NCBI GenBank assembly: GCA_001949185.1
Contig: BDGG01000012.1
Coordinates: 873,995 to 937,994, forward strand
Length of the DNA: 64,000 bases
From: Ramazzottius varieornatus
Lineage: Eukaryota; Tardigrada; Eutardigrada; Parachela; Ramazzottiidae
Reading direction: 5' to 3'
Notes under the pieces: generated by a model
What the model saw: only the letters and a program-made list of their open reading frames with translations
What the model was told of the DNA's origin: nothing
The model's database searches: none
Shown here: in pieces, positions 1 to 11,217 of the stretch
Position numbering within the stretch: position 1 is the first letter of the stretch
Layout of the letters: each line of letters starts with the position of its first letter
Position numbers and translations under genes: made by a program

Positions 1-262
1 AATTTCATCAGCTGTGCCTGTACGCTATGACCCCAGACTTTTGAGGAACCTTGCCCACAGCCCAATATGCTTTGCCTGGCGAACACCTGTTTCGATTCGA
101 GTTGCTGGAAATTTTCAGTTGACTATTGTGGGCGGAGCATAACCGAGCGATTGGCCGCAGCTACGACATAGCCTGCACTCGTAGCCAGCTGGCTGTACGT
201 ACGTGCCAGATGGCTGCCATGGGGTAAGTGGGAAAATACCCCATAGACGGTGTCAGCTGGCC

Positions 263-270
263 TATAAAAG
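263..270 (+). promoter_or_regulatory. TATA-box-like motif
   Basis: TATAAAAG lies about 900 bases upstream of the hAT-like coding region. It could be a core promoter of that element or of something unseen. The open frames between here and 1,180 are not convincing genes. One segment near 886-994 reads as a short Cys/His-rich peptide (QCSQCCQNIHHRC) ending at a GTAAGC donor-like site and could be an upstream exon, but its phase does not join cleanly to the next open segment. Confidence 0.25.
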
Positions 271-1183
271 CCGGCACGCGATGCAAAAACATTTTGATGT
301 TGTTTAGTCTCACAGGCACCACATCAACAACGGAAGCATCCCCGTAAGTTGCGTGGGGCTCTGGTCAGCCATTATGACTGCCAGGCCATGCCTTAGTTTT
401 CTGGACTTCGTTCAGTTATGGGCACGCGGACGGGCGGCAGAAAGGGCAATCCATGCGCGGAAGTGGCGTATAGCTGAGGAATGTCCACAAGGGCATCCGA
501 AGTGGTACGGCCGCTCTCCTTTCATGGTGCGCCCCGGCCGAACCTTAAAAAAGGGGCAAACCTCTGCGCAAAAAATAAAAGTAAAAATTACAAGAAAAAA
601 AGTACATCCAGCTAATCAAAATTCAAATTAATGGAATATGAATCAGCACTTCTTGATCGTTATGACTCAACATAATTTGAGGCTTATAAGGTAATTAAAA
701 CGCTTTCCTTGTTTGTAGAATGATCGATATACTGACTGGTCGATTGATTGAAGAAATTGTTGTTTTTAGAGGTATCATTACCTTATTTTTTTGCGCAGAG
801 GAAGGGGAAAACCAGAATCAAAAATTACTTGATTAGTTTGGATAGCAGAGAGCAACTGATATATTTGACCCGTGTTATGTCACAAAAAATGAAGTATCGT
901 ATGACAGTCCTTGTCAAGATTGATGAGAACGGAAACCACGTTATCCAGTGCTCACAGTGTTGTCAGAACATACACCATCGATGCCAAGAACCTGTAAGCC
1001 GTTAACGTTTTTACGGTTTGTGGTAGAGGAGACGAGTCACTAGTATAATTACGTGACATGGTTGCAGATAGAACTCCCCCAAATTTGAAGAATAATTGCC
1101 CGGAGACAGTTCCGCCGGTGCAAGATCAGGTGTGAAATTCTTACTCGGACTGATAAGCGAAATTAAAGCTGATTTCAAGTTTA

Positions 1184-3271
1184 GTGCTTCGTAGACCCAG
1201 AAGTCCACCAAGCGGACCAGAAAGCGGTCATCCTTGTCCCCCGAACGACTGCTGCAGCAGCCTGAGTTTCGCCACTTCGACTTCTCGCCGAAAAAGACAG
1301 CACGTTGTATGTCATCCATGCAACAAGAACGTGATCACCCTCGGGACGAAGCAGACCGTATTCGATTCGGATCTTGAGCGTCAACGAAGGACCAAGAAAC
1401 ACGGAAAACGAACTTCCCAGCACACCCTTCTCAAGCCACACTATCATGCTTCGTCGTCTGGCATTACCAAGCAGAAGGACTGGAACATAAAGTCGGTCAT
1501 CTGTCCAGCCTGCAACAAGCCCGTAACCGCTTTTACCTGCAGCATGAGGATGCATGTGAAGACAACCTTCCACAAGAGCAGCGTCCAGAAACGAGCCATG
1601 GTTTTGCACGAAAGACCCGAAAACATGCCAGCCAAGACCCGTATCAACAAGCTCCGTCGTCTCTGGTTCAGCAGTCTTGCTGCCGCCAGTGTACCCATCC
1701 TTGCTAGCGATAAATTCAGACATTTCCTGAGGACATTCGTAGAGGGTGGCGCTGCGATACCTCAAAGGTAGCAGCTAATGACAGTCGGTATTCCTGAAAT
1801 ACAAGGGGCTGAAAAGAAACGCATCATGGAAAAGTTTCGCGGTAAGCATCGGATATTGCGATCACAATAGCCGAAACTGAACTGAGTTGTTCTTACAGGC
1901 TTGAAGTATTCCATCGAAGTAGACTCCAGTCCGATTGCCAAGAAACATTTCTTTGCTGTGTTACTCTTACCGGTGAACTCGGGCAAAGGCGAACTCGTCA
2001 GACTGGAATTTCCCAAGAGTGTGACTGGACAAACGACGGGTGATACTGTGAAGAGCGTGATGCTGGAATACGGTCTGGATGCAGTGAACTGTCTGGCCTT
2101 CATCGGAGACGGCGCAAGCGTGAACCATAACGCGTTTAAAGAGCATCTCGAGAAACAGATTCCAAATGCTAAGTTCGTCGTCTGTATGGCCCACTCTTGG
2201 AACAACGTCCATGGCGAGCTGATCAAGAACCTTCCGTTGCTGGTCAAGTTTCTGGCTCGGGTTCAGAAACTCTTCTGTCATTCTGGTGCAAGGAAGCAGC
2301 AGCTCAAAGATTTCGTCATGGCTCGAGGTTTGCACTTTACATCCCCGGTGTTCTACAGCAAGACGCGCTGGTCAACCTACTTGAGGAGCATACGATACTG
2401 GGTCAAGTACATCGACGAAATCGAGGCATTTGTCGAACAGCTGAAAGTGTCGGGTAAAGTCGCCAAGTGCCTGCAGTACCTGCGAGAGATGTCCAGTAAC
2501 ATGGACGAAAAGTACAAGCTTCTGTTTCAGCTGCGCGCTATTGATCACATTGGTGACAGACTCGAGGCTGAGCTGACGAAATATGAAAACAACAGCCTAC
2601 CGTTCGCCCCTTATGTGCTGGAAGCGACAGCAAGAATCTCCAGTACTTTCGAGGGTCTTCCTTTGGACAACGAACTGGATCCTCACGCACCAGCAGAAGG
2701 AAGAACGAACGGATGGACAAGGAAACTTTGGTACACCGAAAGCAAGACCCAGCTTGTTGCTGCGCTCACTGCAGCGAAAGCCAAAGTGGATCAAGTCTCC
2801 AAGGAACATCCTGAGTCTAATTTCCTGATGGGGGTAAGAATTCTTGAGCTCAGCCAGGCTGTGAGAATGATGGAAGACCGAGAATGGACCAACATGCGAG
2901 ATACCATCGTTCCAAAGCAGGGCGTTACAGGGATAAGTCAAATCCCGATGGATGAGTGGAGGGTCTACCAGAAGATTGCTGAAGAACTCATGCTCATCAA
3001 CGCGGAGAACCTGGATTCGTTCTGGAGAAGCCACCCGAAGGAACTACCAGTCTTGCATGCTATTGCTCTCCAGAATATATGGACACCAGTTAATTCGGTG
3101 GAGGTTGAGAGATGTTTTAGTGTTATCAACTCGTTCTTTGGAAAAAAGCGATATCAGATGAAGAAGAATATAGCAGTTCTGATGAGTTTTGCTTTCAATA
3201 TGAGACGCTTGAAAGACTGTGACACGTTTGATAATAGTCTTCAACATATAGAATTGTACAATGCTGCCTAG
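1184..3271 (+). pseudogene. hAT-superfamily, CGGBP1-like transposase (decayed)
   Basis: Two exons (about 1184-1841 and 1899-3271, phase 1 junction, short GTAAGC...ACAG intron) encode a hAT-type transposase of roughly 675 codons. The N-terminal part has paired Cys motifs (VVCHPC; VICPACNKPV followed by spaced His) and then FVEGGAAIPQ, which resembles the tail of CGGBP1, a known domesticated hAT zinc-finger protein. The second exon is open for 456 codons and ends with NSVEVERCFSVINSFF, typical of the hAT C-terminal dimerisation segment. An in-frame TAG at 1769-1771 lies between the finger region and the catalytic region, so the copy is probably dead, unless the second exon is used alone. The true 5' end is not resolved, and I did not find convincing terminal inverted repeats or an 8-bp target duplication. 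Confidence 0.75.
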
Positions 3272-3300
3272 TTATACAAAAAATTTGATTATGCTCAGTA

Positions 3301-3306
3301 AATAAA
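3301..3306 (+). terminator. polyadenylation signal after hAT gene
   Basis: AATAAA lies 30 bases after the TAG of the hAT-like frame, consistent with a short 3' UTR. Confidence 0.5.
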
Positions 3307-3985
3307 AAATTGCCATCAAGTTGTCTTTCGATTATCAGACTTCAGTTCCACACGGTTACTTGTGTAAAACTATAGTAGTTATATATTTCGTGATTTTCTG
3401 ACGGCGTAAGTAACAATGCGGAACTGTAGTCAGCTAGTTCGTGAAGTTATGTTAATGTGTATCGTTCTGTTGTCACGATGGTTTCTTGTCAGCGTAGAAA
3501 AGAGGGTTGCAGTTTCTTCCTCCGCATAACGTAGTTTATGTGTGCTGGTGCGCGTCGGGCTGCAGTAGGTAGGTGCATGTCGTAGTTTGGTACCGCGCTC
3601 GGCATGCGCTCCTTCATTCGCTAAATTCGCCAAAATCTGACAATTTCCAGCAACTGTAGTTTCGAATACAGAACAGAAGACCTTGGGTCCTTTACTCTTT
3701 GGGGAAACCCCAAGGGCTGACGGCGAGCCCGTGATCCCTACGGGCGTGACGGTGAGGGCCGTGACCTCGCTAGGAAAAGATCGATTGTTTTGGTTTTTTT
3801 ATCGATGCTTTCGCTCGAAATTCTGCTTCCCTCATGGGGGTTTCTTGACGTTTGACTCACGAAGAAGTTTCACTGCCCCATCTCGGAGGAGTTTCGTCTG
3901 TCCCTAGCTTCCACCGCTGACAGCGTACTTAATCACTCGGAGAACTACTCAGGTCACTTCCGGTCGTGCGTTCACTGGGTCCAAG
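3307..3985. other. intergenic, upstream of C18orf32
   Basis: No coding signal I can support. The stretch from about 3660 probably holds the 5' UTR and promoter of the C18orf32 homologue. Confidence 0.4.
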
Positions 3986-4529
3986 ATGGTTTGCATTCCA
4001 TGCATTTTGATTCCAGCCTTCCTCTGGATCTACCACAAGTTCATCCGACCGTATATGGGGCCAGTGTTTGTGAAGCTAGAAGAATGGATGGCGCCGCTGA
4101 AGGCAAAATGGTGTCCTGAATGGTAACGATTCTGAGCTCGCAGATCACAGTAACGAGATAAGGGGAGGTTACACTATACTTACTCGCATGACGAAGTATT
4201 GATGTTTTTCTCTGTTTGTAGTGTGGATGGAGTATGTCCTATCAAGCCTTCGAAGTCGAAAAGCGATAGATTAGCTAAAGTGGACAAAACCACGAATAAA
4301 ACGGTAAGCAACGACCGTTTGTGCAACTTCCGGGTACTCCGATTACTCTTTAAAGCTGTGGTCGAAGAACATAGTAGGTACAGATTTGCTTTGACAGGAT
4401 TCTGCCGGCGAGGACAGAAATCTCAAGATGGATGATTTGCCCAAAGTCATCCAGAAAGGAGGATTTGGTGCTGATGTCTCGGGATTACGATCTCGTGGGG
4501 AACAACGCGCAGAAGAGGCACAGAGCTAA
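3986..4529 (+). CDS. C18orf32: C18orf32 / UPF0729 family protein
   Basis: Three exons (3986-4122, 4222-4303, 4398-4529) join in phase to give 116 residues. The first exon begins MVCIPCILIPAFLWIY, the hallmark start of the UPF0729 family (human C18orf32 begins MVCIPCIVIP). In humans this small protein is targeted to ER and lipid droplets through its hydrophobic N-terminus. The rest is basic and polar, with a Gly-rich GGFGADVSG segment near the end that plausibly matches the conserved C-terminal part of the family. The donor after CPEW overlaps an in-frame TAA, so reading through the intron would stop the protein at residue 46. The human protein is about 76 residues, so this one carries an expanded middle. 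The N-terminal assignment is strong. Confidence 0.85.
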
Positions 4530-5147
4530 CTAGACGCGCTAGTTATCACAGTACTGCTGCGCTTGTCGTCCATGAACTCTTTATAATCTGGAACTACGTG
4601 AGAAATCCGAATTATACCATATGTTCCTTGAACCATTCAGAAAGATCTAGTCGCATCGCTTAGATTTCATGATATGGACGCCTAGTTATTACTGTTACCA
4701 ACCACCCACTTTGCAGGTTACCGAATTCTTTATGGCTGTGTCTTGCGCTTCTAATCTCTTCGGGTGCTGTTAGAGTGATGAATTCCAGAAAGGGCTTGTA
4801 ACTGGAAAACAAAACCAAAGTTGAACGAAAGGGCTGTCCATTTGGAATGTAAACGGAAGTGCAAACTGAAGCATACCCCAGCGGCTAAAATGCCAGGCCG
4901 ACGTCATCGCGGCCTGTTTCACTGACCGTTGAGTTTAACTCCGATCCTATCACTCTGGCTGGCTAACGCTTTCTCGTGGTCCCCGTTGAGCGGTCTCGAC
5001 TCCTTGGTATCACTTCGAATGGCGAATTCATCAAAGGCATGATTCTGTTATTTCAATGGCACCATTGTTTCAGATACGAGGCATGCAGAGCTTTTTCGTG
5101 CAATAACCGCAGACAGCTATACGTGCCATTGTTCTAAGAAAAATCAC
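4530..5147. other. intergenic
   Basis: Gap between two convergent genes. I see no open frame, repeat or RNA gene I can support. Confidence 0.4.
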
Positions 5148-6889
5148 TTACTCAGTCTTCTTCCTGTCCGGTGCGTTCTCCTCAACAGGAGCCGGCTTCC
5201 AGACTAGGTCCTCGAACCACGCTGCAAAAAGCTGGAAGCGCAGGGGATCCGGAAGTCCGCTACGGCTTGCTCCTTGTCTGTCGAGTGCTTTCTTGTACCG
5301 CGGATTTCTGTCAGAAAGAGCATACACGTATACACGATTAGAAAGACCACACGTACGCTTATTTACTGTATCTTTTTAAGCGACTGAGAGTCAGAGGAAA
5401 TTCGATGCGCAATCGACTCACATTCCAGTCTTGTAGATTTCATTGTCCCGAGCATACTTTGCCTTCAGCTCCTCCCTGTAGTACTTCGGATACCTATGTT
5501 AGACAAAACGTATCTTAAACATACGAAAGTTCCGACGTTTCCTTAGTGCATTTAGGTTTTCCCGGAAATACTTACATGGACCACGCGACAGGGTAGTTGA
5601 TTGGATCTTCTTGGGCGTCTCGACCATCTTCGAACCTGAGACTAGTCCCGACACCGATAACGCCGGTTCCTGCTAGACGCTTCCGAATGAGCTGCGGGTG
5701 ATCTTTTTCGCCCTTAGGTGGATCTGGCCCATCCAAGTTCTTGTCGGTATCTTCTATGATTGACTGAACTGGAGGAACGGCAACCTTTGGTTGGGGAGCT
5801 AACTGGACTGGAACTGGCGCCGTAGCAGCGGAGTCCGAAACATCTTCAGGAGAGTCTTCCGATTCCTCCGCCACAGTGGACATAACCTGGATGCGGTCTG
5901 AGGTCCGACGTTGTTCTTTCGGCTCTAGATGATAATTATGGAGAATGCTCACCACATTCGTTTCACGTTCGTATCCGTAATGCTAGTATAAACTTACCTT
6001 CAAGTTTCAGCAGTGGCTCCTTTCGATTTCTTGAAAACAGGACCGTTCGAGTCAGCTCGCGCAGCGAACGCCGTTGAGCGCTTTCGTGCCTTGGAGGGTT
6101 GATCTCCACCTCGTTTTTGCCTCGTTGGCTCTTCGCTGAAGGAGGCGCCCAGACGTTGTAACTCTTGGCCGGCTTCTTGTCATTTTCGGAAACTTTCATA
6201 CGATCTTTGATGGAAGAAATGGCGATACCGTTACCGTCTTCGTCATACAAGGAAGGAGCTTCAAACAAACAAAACCGAGGTCAGCCGTGGGGACGTCCGG
6301 TTTGCGGGTACGAGTGAAGGCGCTATCAACGTTTGGTACTTGTACGGAAGCCACAGCATGATTATGTCGTCTCAGTTCTAAGCCTCTTACCTGCGAGCGC
6401 ATTTTTGTTCTGTCTGCTTGGGCACAGGTATTCGTGCTTTCGCAGTTCCTCCTTTGTCCGAAAGAAGTGATACTGCGAGAACGGACAGGATAGGAAGCCT
6501 CTGCCGTGAGTCTGAAAACAAGACCCAACGCAAAGTAAGTTTTGCAGATATTTTGACTTGGGAATGGGGAATACTTCAGGGTCCCAGCAAGATTGGTATC
6601 GAACAGAAGGATGTATATTGCCCAGAGAGTTCAACAGTGTCCTTACCACTTTGCACTCGTTGATATGGTATGGAAGCTTCTTCCGTTTCAAGAAATGACT
6701 CTCCACAAATGGGCACTAAAATACCAGACAATAGTTATCCTGGTGAGTTGACTTGATACCCATCATTCGTAAAATGTTCTGTCGCCATTAATTGTATTTC
6801 CCTACCGTAACCAGATCATCAGGATCATACTGATCTTTGTGAAAAGCAGCCTTCTTCAGCTCCGCGTACGAGAAACTTGGTCGAGCCAT
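5148..6889 (-). CDS. GTSF1-like protein with two CHHC zinc fingers
   Basis: Seven exons join in phase (6889-6806, 6715-6647, 6511-6391, 6258-5998, 5924-5576, 5493-5422, 5307-5148), giving 371 residues. Finger 1 is C29-x5-H35-x9-H45-x3-C49, encoded entirely by exon 2. Finger 2 is C60-x5-H66-x10-H77-x3-C81, one residue longer than usual. Paired CHHC fingers define gametocyte-specific factor 1 and relatives. GTSF1 proteins help Piwi-type Argonautes cleave or silence targets, and related fingers in U11-48K contact RNA. GTSF1 is usually about 110-170 residues; here about 290 residues follow the fingers, including an acidic Pro/Val-rich stretch and a basic C-terminal segment with aromatic PRYK and FAAWFEDLVW motifs. 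I infer RNA binding, possibly in the piRNA pathway; the tail could give a different role. Confidence 0.75.
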
Positions 6890-7580
6890 ATTTTACCCAA
6901 CTTTTGGCACACTTGGTGTTGTAACAAAAACTCCACTTGCCAATCCCAAGCGTCAGATCACCCTCCGAATTCCGGTTCACTACCAACTTCCACGGCTCTA
7001 CCACGAGCCGCTGCCAGCGCTGTGATTAGTATCCATCACCGATCGGCAACTGCATCGGCAACTACAGCTGAAGGATAAGAGTCTCCATCTTGTACAGCAG
7101 CACCAGCAAAGCACCTGTAGAGAAGACAAGACTAACTCAGAGCGAAGGTGATCAAGGAATAAACGTGAAGATCTAAGAGCGGGAATCAAAAGGAAGAAAG
7201 GATCGACGGGCGGAACGACAACAAAGATCTCACTGGCTCCAGCTGTTTCCGGTCTTGTCCCATTGCCTTCAACAGCTTCGGCGAATCACGACGCGGTCCG
7301 AAACGAGATTATCTCTTGATTGGTTATTGCTCCGATTTAGCCCGCGCCCACCGGCGCCGAGATCAAAGTGGTCCGCCTGTTCACGTTTTTCAACGAGAAT
7401 TTTCGCTCCTTTCTCTCCTCAAACGCAGAGTCCTCACTCCTGGACTCCTGACCCATGACCGATTGACGTTGGGTTTCGCATGCTGGCCTTAATTTCCTGT
7501 TGTTTTCCACTTGAGTTCGTAGTCCCGATGAGTGTTTGTTCGTTGTTTGTCCTTTAACCGTGCTCTTCAGGGAAATCAGG
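6890..7580. promoter_or_regulatory. shared 5' region of two divergent genes
   Basis: The GTSF1-like gene (-) starts at 6889 and the next gene (+) at 7581, so this 691-base interval must hold both promoters and 5' UTRs. I see no clear TATA box and no coding frame with support. Confidence 0.45.
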
Positions 7581-8247
7581 ATGGACGGGGATACTGCCAA
7601 GGAGGAAGGTTTTGAGCTCATGGTGGACAGCAGCGAATTTGAAGACATCGAAGTGGATGAACCGGAGGTCTGTATAACAGAATCGAAGAAAGCCCCTAGA
7701 GTTTTTGAACCTGCAAGCTGTTTGGACGCCTTAACAGTGTTTTCTGAAATATGGATCGGTGACAACTTTCTTGCTGTTGCAGCCCACCACTCTGCAAAAA
7801 GAAGTGGAAAAGAAAAAACCTGAGCCCTCGAAGCCTTCCAAGCTCCGTGATACAGGGGAAGACATCAATGTCGGACCCAGCCAGTATTCTTTCTTGGGAG
7901 AAACAGCCCGACGAGAGCAGGAGATGGCGGACGCTGAAGATGATGGTCATCGTGGTCGCAGGCTCAACTATCGCGACCGACTGGATGAAATGACGGCTAA
8001 CGGTATAGCACATTTTCATATCTGTTTTCTTTCTCTTGCATGACCATAACGATTCCGATCACGGTGATGTTTTATGATAGAGGAAAACGCAAAAGCCAAG
8101 GAGTACCATGATCTGAAGAAAGAACTGGACAAACTGAGTCCTCAACAGCTGGACTTGCTGAAGCAAGTTCTGGAAGTGGACGAGATTGCCTGGAACAGCA
8201 AAAAGGAACATTTTACGCGCTACTTTGGAGCGCGTGTTTACAAGTAG
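7581..8247 (+). CDS. unrecognised small acidic/charged protein
   Basis: Three exons (7581-7667, 7783-8002, 8081-8247) give 157 residues. The first exon is strongly acidic. The middle exon is Lys/Pro-rich and then reads SQYSFLGETARREQE and LNYRDRLDEM. The last exon is predicted helical and begins EENAKAKEYHDLKKELDKLS, ending with a basic-aromatic tail FTRYFGARVYK. No signal peptide or membrane segment is visible. The donor after exon 1 is a weak GTCTGT and the second acceptor is TATGATAG, but reading phase is preserved throughout. I do not recognise the family. Head-to-head spacing with the GTSF1-like gene suggests shared promoter activity, nothing more. Confidence 0.6.
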
Positions 8248-8528
8248 GCTGGGCCGCTGGATCCTTTCTGCAAGAAAACGTCCGGGAAGACTCTCCAGCC
8301 CCCATACGGCCCAAAGAATTTCAGACATTTTGCGAACCGACGTTAATCGGCACCAGTAATTGCTAATACTGGTGACAGAAATTCCTTCATTTTTGCTTGG
8401 AGTAAATTTACGAAAGACCAAGATGGAAACTGGGGCGTGAAATTGTACAAAGTAGAAAAAAACGTAGACTGGATAAACAGATAAAGGCTCTGTGAAACAG
8501 TAAGAAGTCAAAACTTGAACCAAACTGG

Positions 8529-10665
8529 TTACTGCAAAGACTGTAGCATGGAATTGGTAGCTTCACTTATACGAAGCTGACCCAGTAAGAAACGAAGAGC
8601 GCGATCTTCCGAACGATCGTCCCTGTGAACGTGAAAACTGATTCTGTCCATCACCGTTGTCTGGTCCTCCGTACATGCTGGTAGGACGAACTCATATCGA
8701 CACCAAGATGCACCTGGAACTACGCTGTTCAGGTCACAACATCTTGCTGGAAGTAACGTTTCTCGACTCTCCTCACTTCCTGTTGAGGTACACTGAGCTT
8801 GCCCGCCACACAAGCACAGAACCATGCGCTCTCCGATGACGATTTCCAACCCGAAACGAATGCCCCTGAGCTCGCCTTGCGCAGGAGCTTTCACGGTTAT
8901 ATCAACTACCACGGTGTTTTTCAAAGGAATTGCTGTCTGAAATAGTGTCCACCTCGTCACACTCTTTGTCGAGCTAGTGCTAAGCTCCAAGCACCCGCCA
9001 CCACTCCAAGCTTCCCCGAAACAATGCCGCTTGCTGCACGCATCTTCAGTACGTGTACTATCGTTCGCATGAAAGACTGGCTGAATGTTCTGCTCGTTCA
9101 GATTGTACCAATGTGTCAGTTCCTCACACTTTTCAGACTGGTGTTTCGAAAGTTCGCTTGGACAATCAACAGGAAGACCTTCGGCAAACTTTCGCCTACC
9201 ATACCCGACGCAGAAGCTGGTTTTGAGTGGTAGCTCTTCGACAATCTTGTGCGAAGGTAGGTAAGGCGACATCAAGAGCCAGAATTTTTCTTGGTTTTCC
9301 TGGAAGCAGCTGGCGTCGTTGCACTCGAGGACCCACCCAGGAGCGAAGAGCGCGACAGACATGTCATGCTCTCTTATGACCCTCAGGGCCTCCGAAGTGT
9401 TCCATCCACCTCCGCCGTGACATCCTCGACCAAAACAGTCGACACCGACGAACACGTCGTACTGCCGGAAATTTCCCGCTGTCGCCTTGGATGCCACCAG
9501 ATCTGCATGAGGAAATGTATTAGGAGCGAGCTCGTGCTTCGAAAGAATGGTAGACCCGGAAATGGAAGTATACAAGGGGGCAGTATCTTCCATGCTTTTA
9601 CCTTCAAATTTCCAATTGTAATTCAGAAAAATTCCGTCCGCAAACTGGAAGAATTTCCTGTGGATAATAACACCTGCTAACTAATATCAAGTCTTTTGCC
9701 AGGAACAGAAGACCATATGGTACTACGCTTAGTATGCTGGCCTATCTTCGTACTTACATGTTATAATCGTTCAGTGCGTTTTGCCATTTCAGGTCTCCCT
9801 TGATGGTAATGCTGTCGTACCAAATGATGGTCAATCGTCGGCTCTTTCCATTCAACGATATCGGAGAGCGTAGTTTCCGCAGGAATGCAGCGACTTTGTC
9901 GACGTCGGTTGGCTGCAGAAGAACGCACACAGTAGCGGTTGGGCGTTTTTGCGAGAAGAAATACAGAACGAGAACGACCTGCAGTACGAGCACTTCGGAA
10001 TCCAGCAGGCGGATTACCTTACTTCAATAGAATTTTCCACGTTGACGAGCCAGCCGTCCAAATGATGCTCTTCGGCAATCTTTACGAGTTGGGAAGCAGT
10101 TCTTTTCAGCAAAGCATCGTCAGAGAGAAGTGTTAGCCATATAGCTTTTCCGTCGTCCCACTCCGTGATGAGCGTCCCTAAAGACGGAAAGGGGGCCATA
10201 TCACCAAGCATCTCCAATTATAACTACTGGAAGCCAGGTAATACTCACCAAAAACCATAACTCCATTCCGATGTGCCGCGTTGATCCATCCAACAGGTGG
10301 TATTGTAACAAAGTTGTGGCTGAAATATATGAAGCCATGGATATGTGACCAGTGGTAGAACAGGTACGGCTCGTCTACTCCAACGAGACTACCGTGCGTG
10401 AATCTGCAACGCAACCTACAGTTAGCCGGGACGGATACTCCAAGATGGAATCTTTCCAGTTCGATGTAGACATTCCTTACCGATCTGCAAGGTATCCGCC
10501 CTTCATATCATGGCATAGTAGGGTTCTTGGCTGGTTAACGCTTTGCGTCCAAGCATTCTTCTGCCCCAACGGAACAATAACTGGACTATCGTTTAATGAC
10601 ATGGCCTTCCATTCCAGAAGTCCATTCAGCGTCCTCAGCGGTCTCGTCTCATGGTCTGATGACAT
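8529..10665 (-). CDS. ENGASE: cytosolic endo-beta-N-acetylglucosaminidase (GH85)
   Basis: Five exons (10665-10481, 10403-10249, 10177-10023, 9912-9758, 9657-8529) encode 592 residues. The segments [36 protein letters not shown] and LITEWDDG match animal ENGASE block by block. The GH85 catalytic pair is present as N159-V-E161 in VNVENS: Asn orients the substrate-assisted intermediate and Glu is the acid/base. Also present are [14 protein letters not shown] and [10 protein letters not shown]. The last exon carries the beta-sandwich C-terminal half. The enzyme cleaves the chitobiose core of free or misfolded-protein N-glycans in the cytosol. An in-frame TGA four codons upstream of the chosen ATG supports the start. 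No signal peptide is seen, as expected for this family. Confidence 0.93.
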
Positions 10666-10889
10666 CCTTGAGGATCTTCAGTTAAAAGATCGCCGAGGAA
10701 TCCTTCAAGGGATAAACCCTATTTACTGATCTAGATCTGTAGATGCGACTGGTACGAAGAGGCGGTAACAGTAACACCGTGGCAATTCGATAGCGACGGA
10801 AGTGACATTTTAACATGACGATAGTTTGCTACATTATACATAGGTATGACATGACAGGCCAACGAGACGATAAGGCTGAGCAACTGCAG

Positions 10890-10897
10890 TGACGTCA
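10890..10897. promoter_or_regulatory. CRE-like palindrome TGACGTCA
   Basis: A perfect 8-bp cAMP-response-element palindrome lies 225 bases upstream of the ENGASE start codon in an otherwise featureless 552-base gap (10666-11217). CREB/ATF factors bind this site, and ATF6/XBP1 sites are related, which would suit a glycoprotein quality-control gene. Function is inferred from the motif alone. Confidence 0.35.
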
Positions 10898-11217
10898 AGC
10901 GTGTGCCAGTTTGTAGGGGTTTGAAGGGTTCTTCATCTTACTCGGTGCTTCTTTCCGCAGCGAACTCTCCTCGCATTTTTGTGAGTTTAGTCGGAGCCAC
11001 TCTAACACCAGTATTTGTTTAGTGACCGAAACGCTGGCGATACAGCATACAAATCATGGCAGTCACCGTCAAGGGAAGAAAAAACATAAATAGCGTGAGG
11101 CTTAAAATCAACCAAAAGACTGGGCTTGGTGTCACAGGTGAACGACAAACGGTAAAGGTACACGTACTGTAAAGCTGCTCCCGCTCGAAAGCACCGTAAA
11201 GGTGTTACATGGATGTA

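Noticed and set aside
353-631. 92-codon frame near the window start
   Set aside because: Composition drifts to low-complexity Lys; no motif, splice site or homology recognised.
1181-1765. 194-codon minus-strand frame over the hAT zinc-finger exon
   Set aside because: Shadow of the plus-strand exon, which has the Cys/His motifs.
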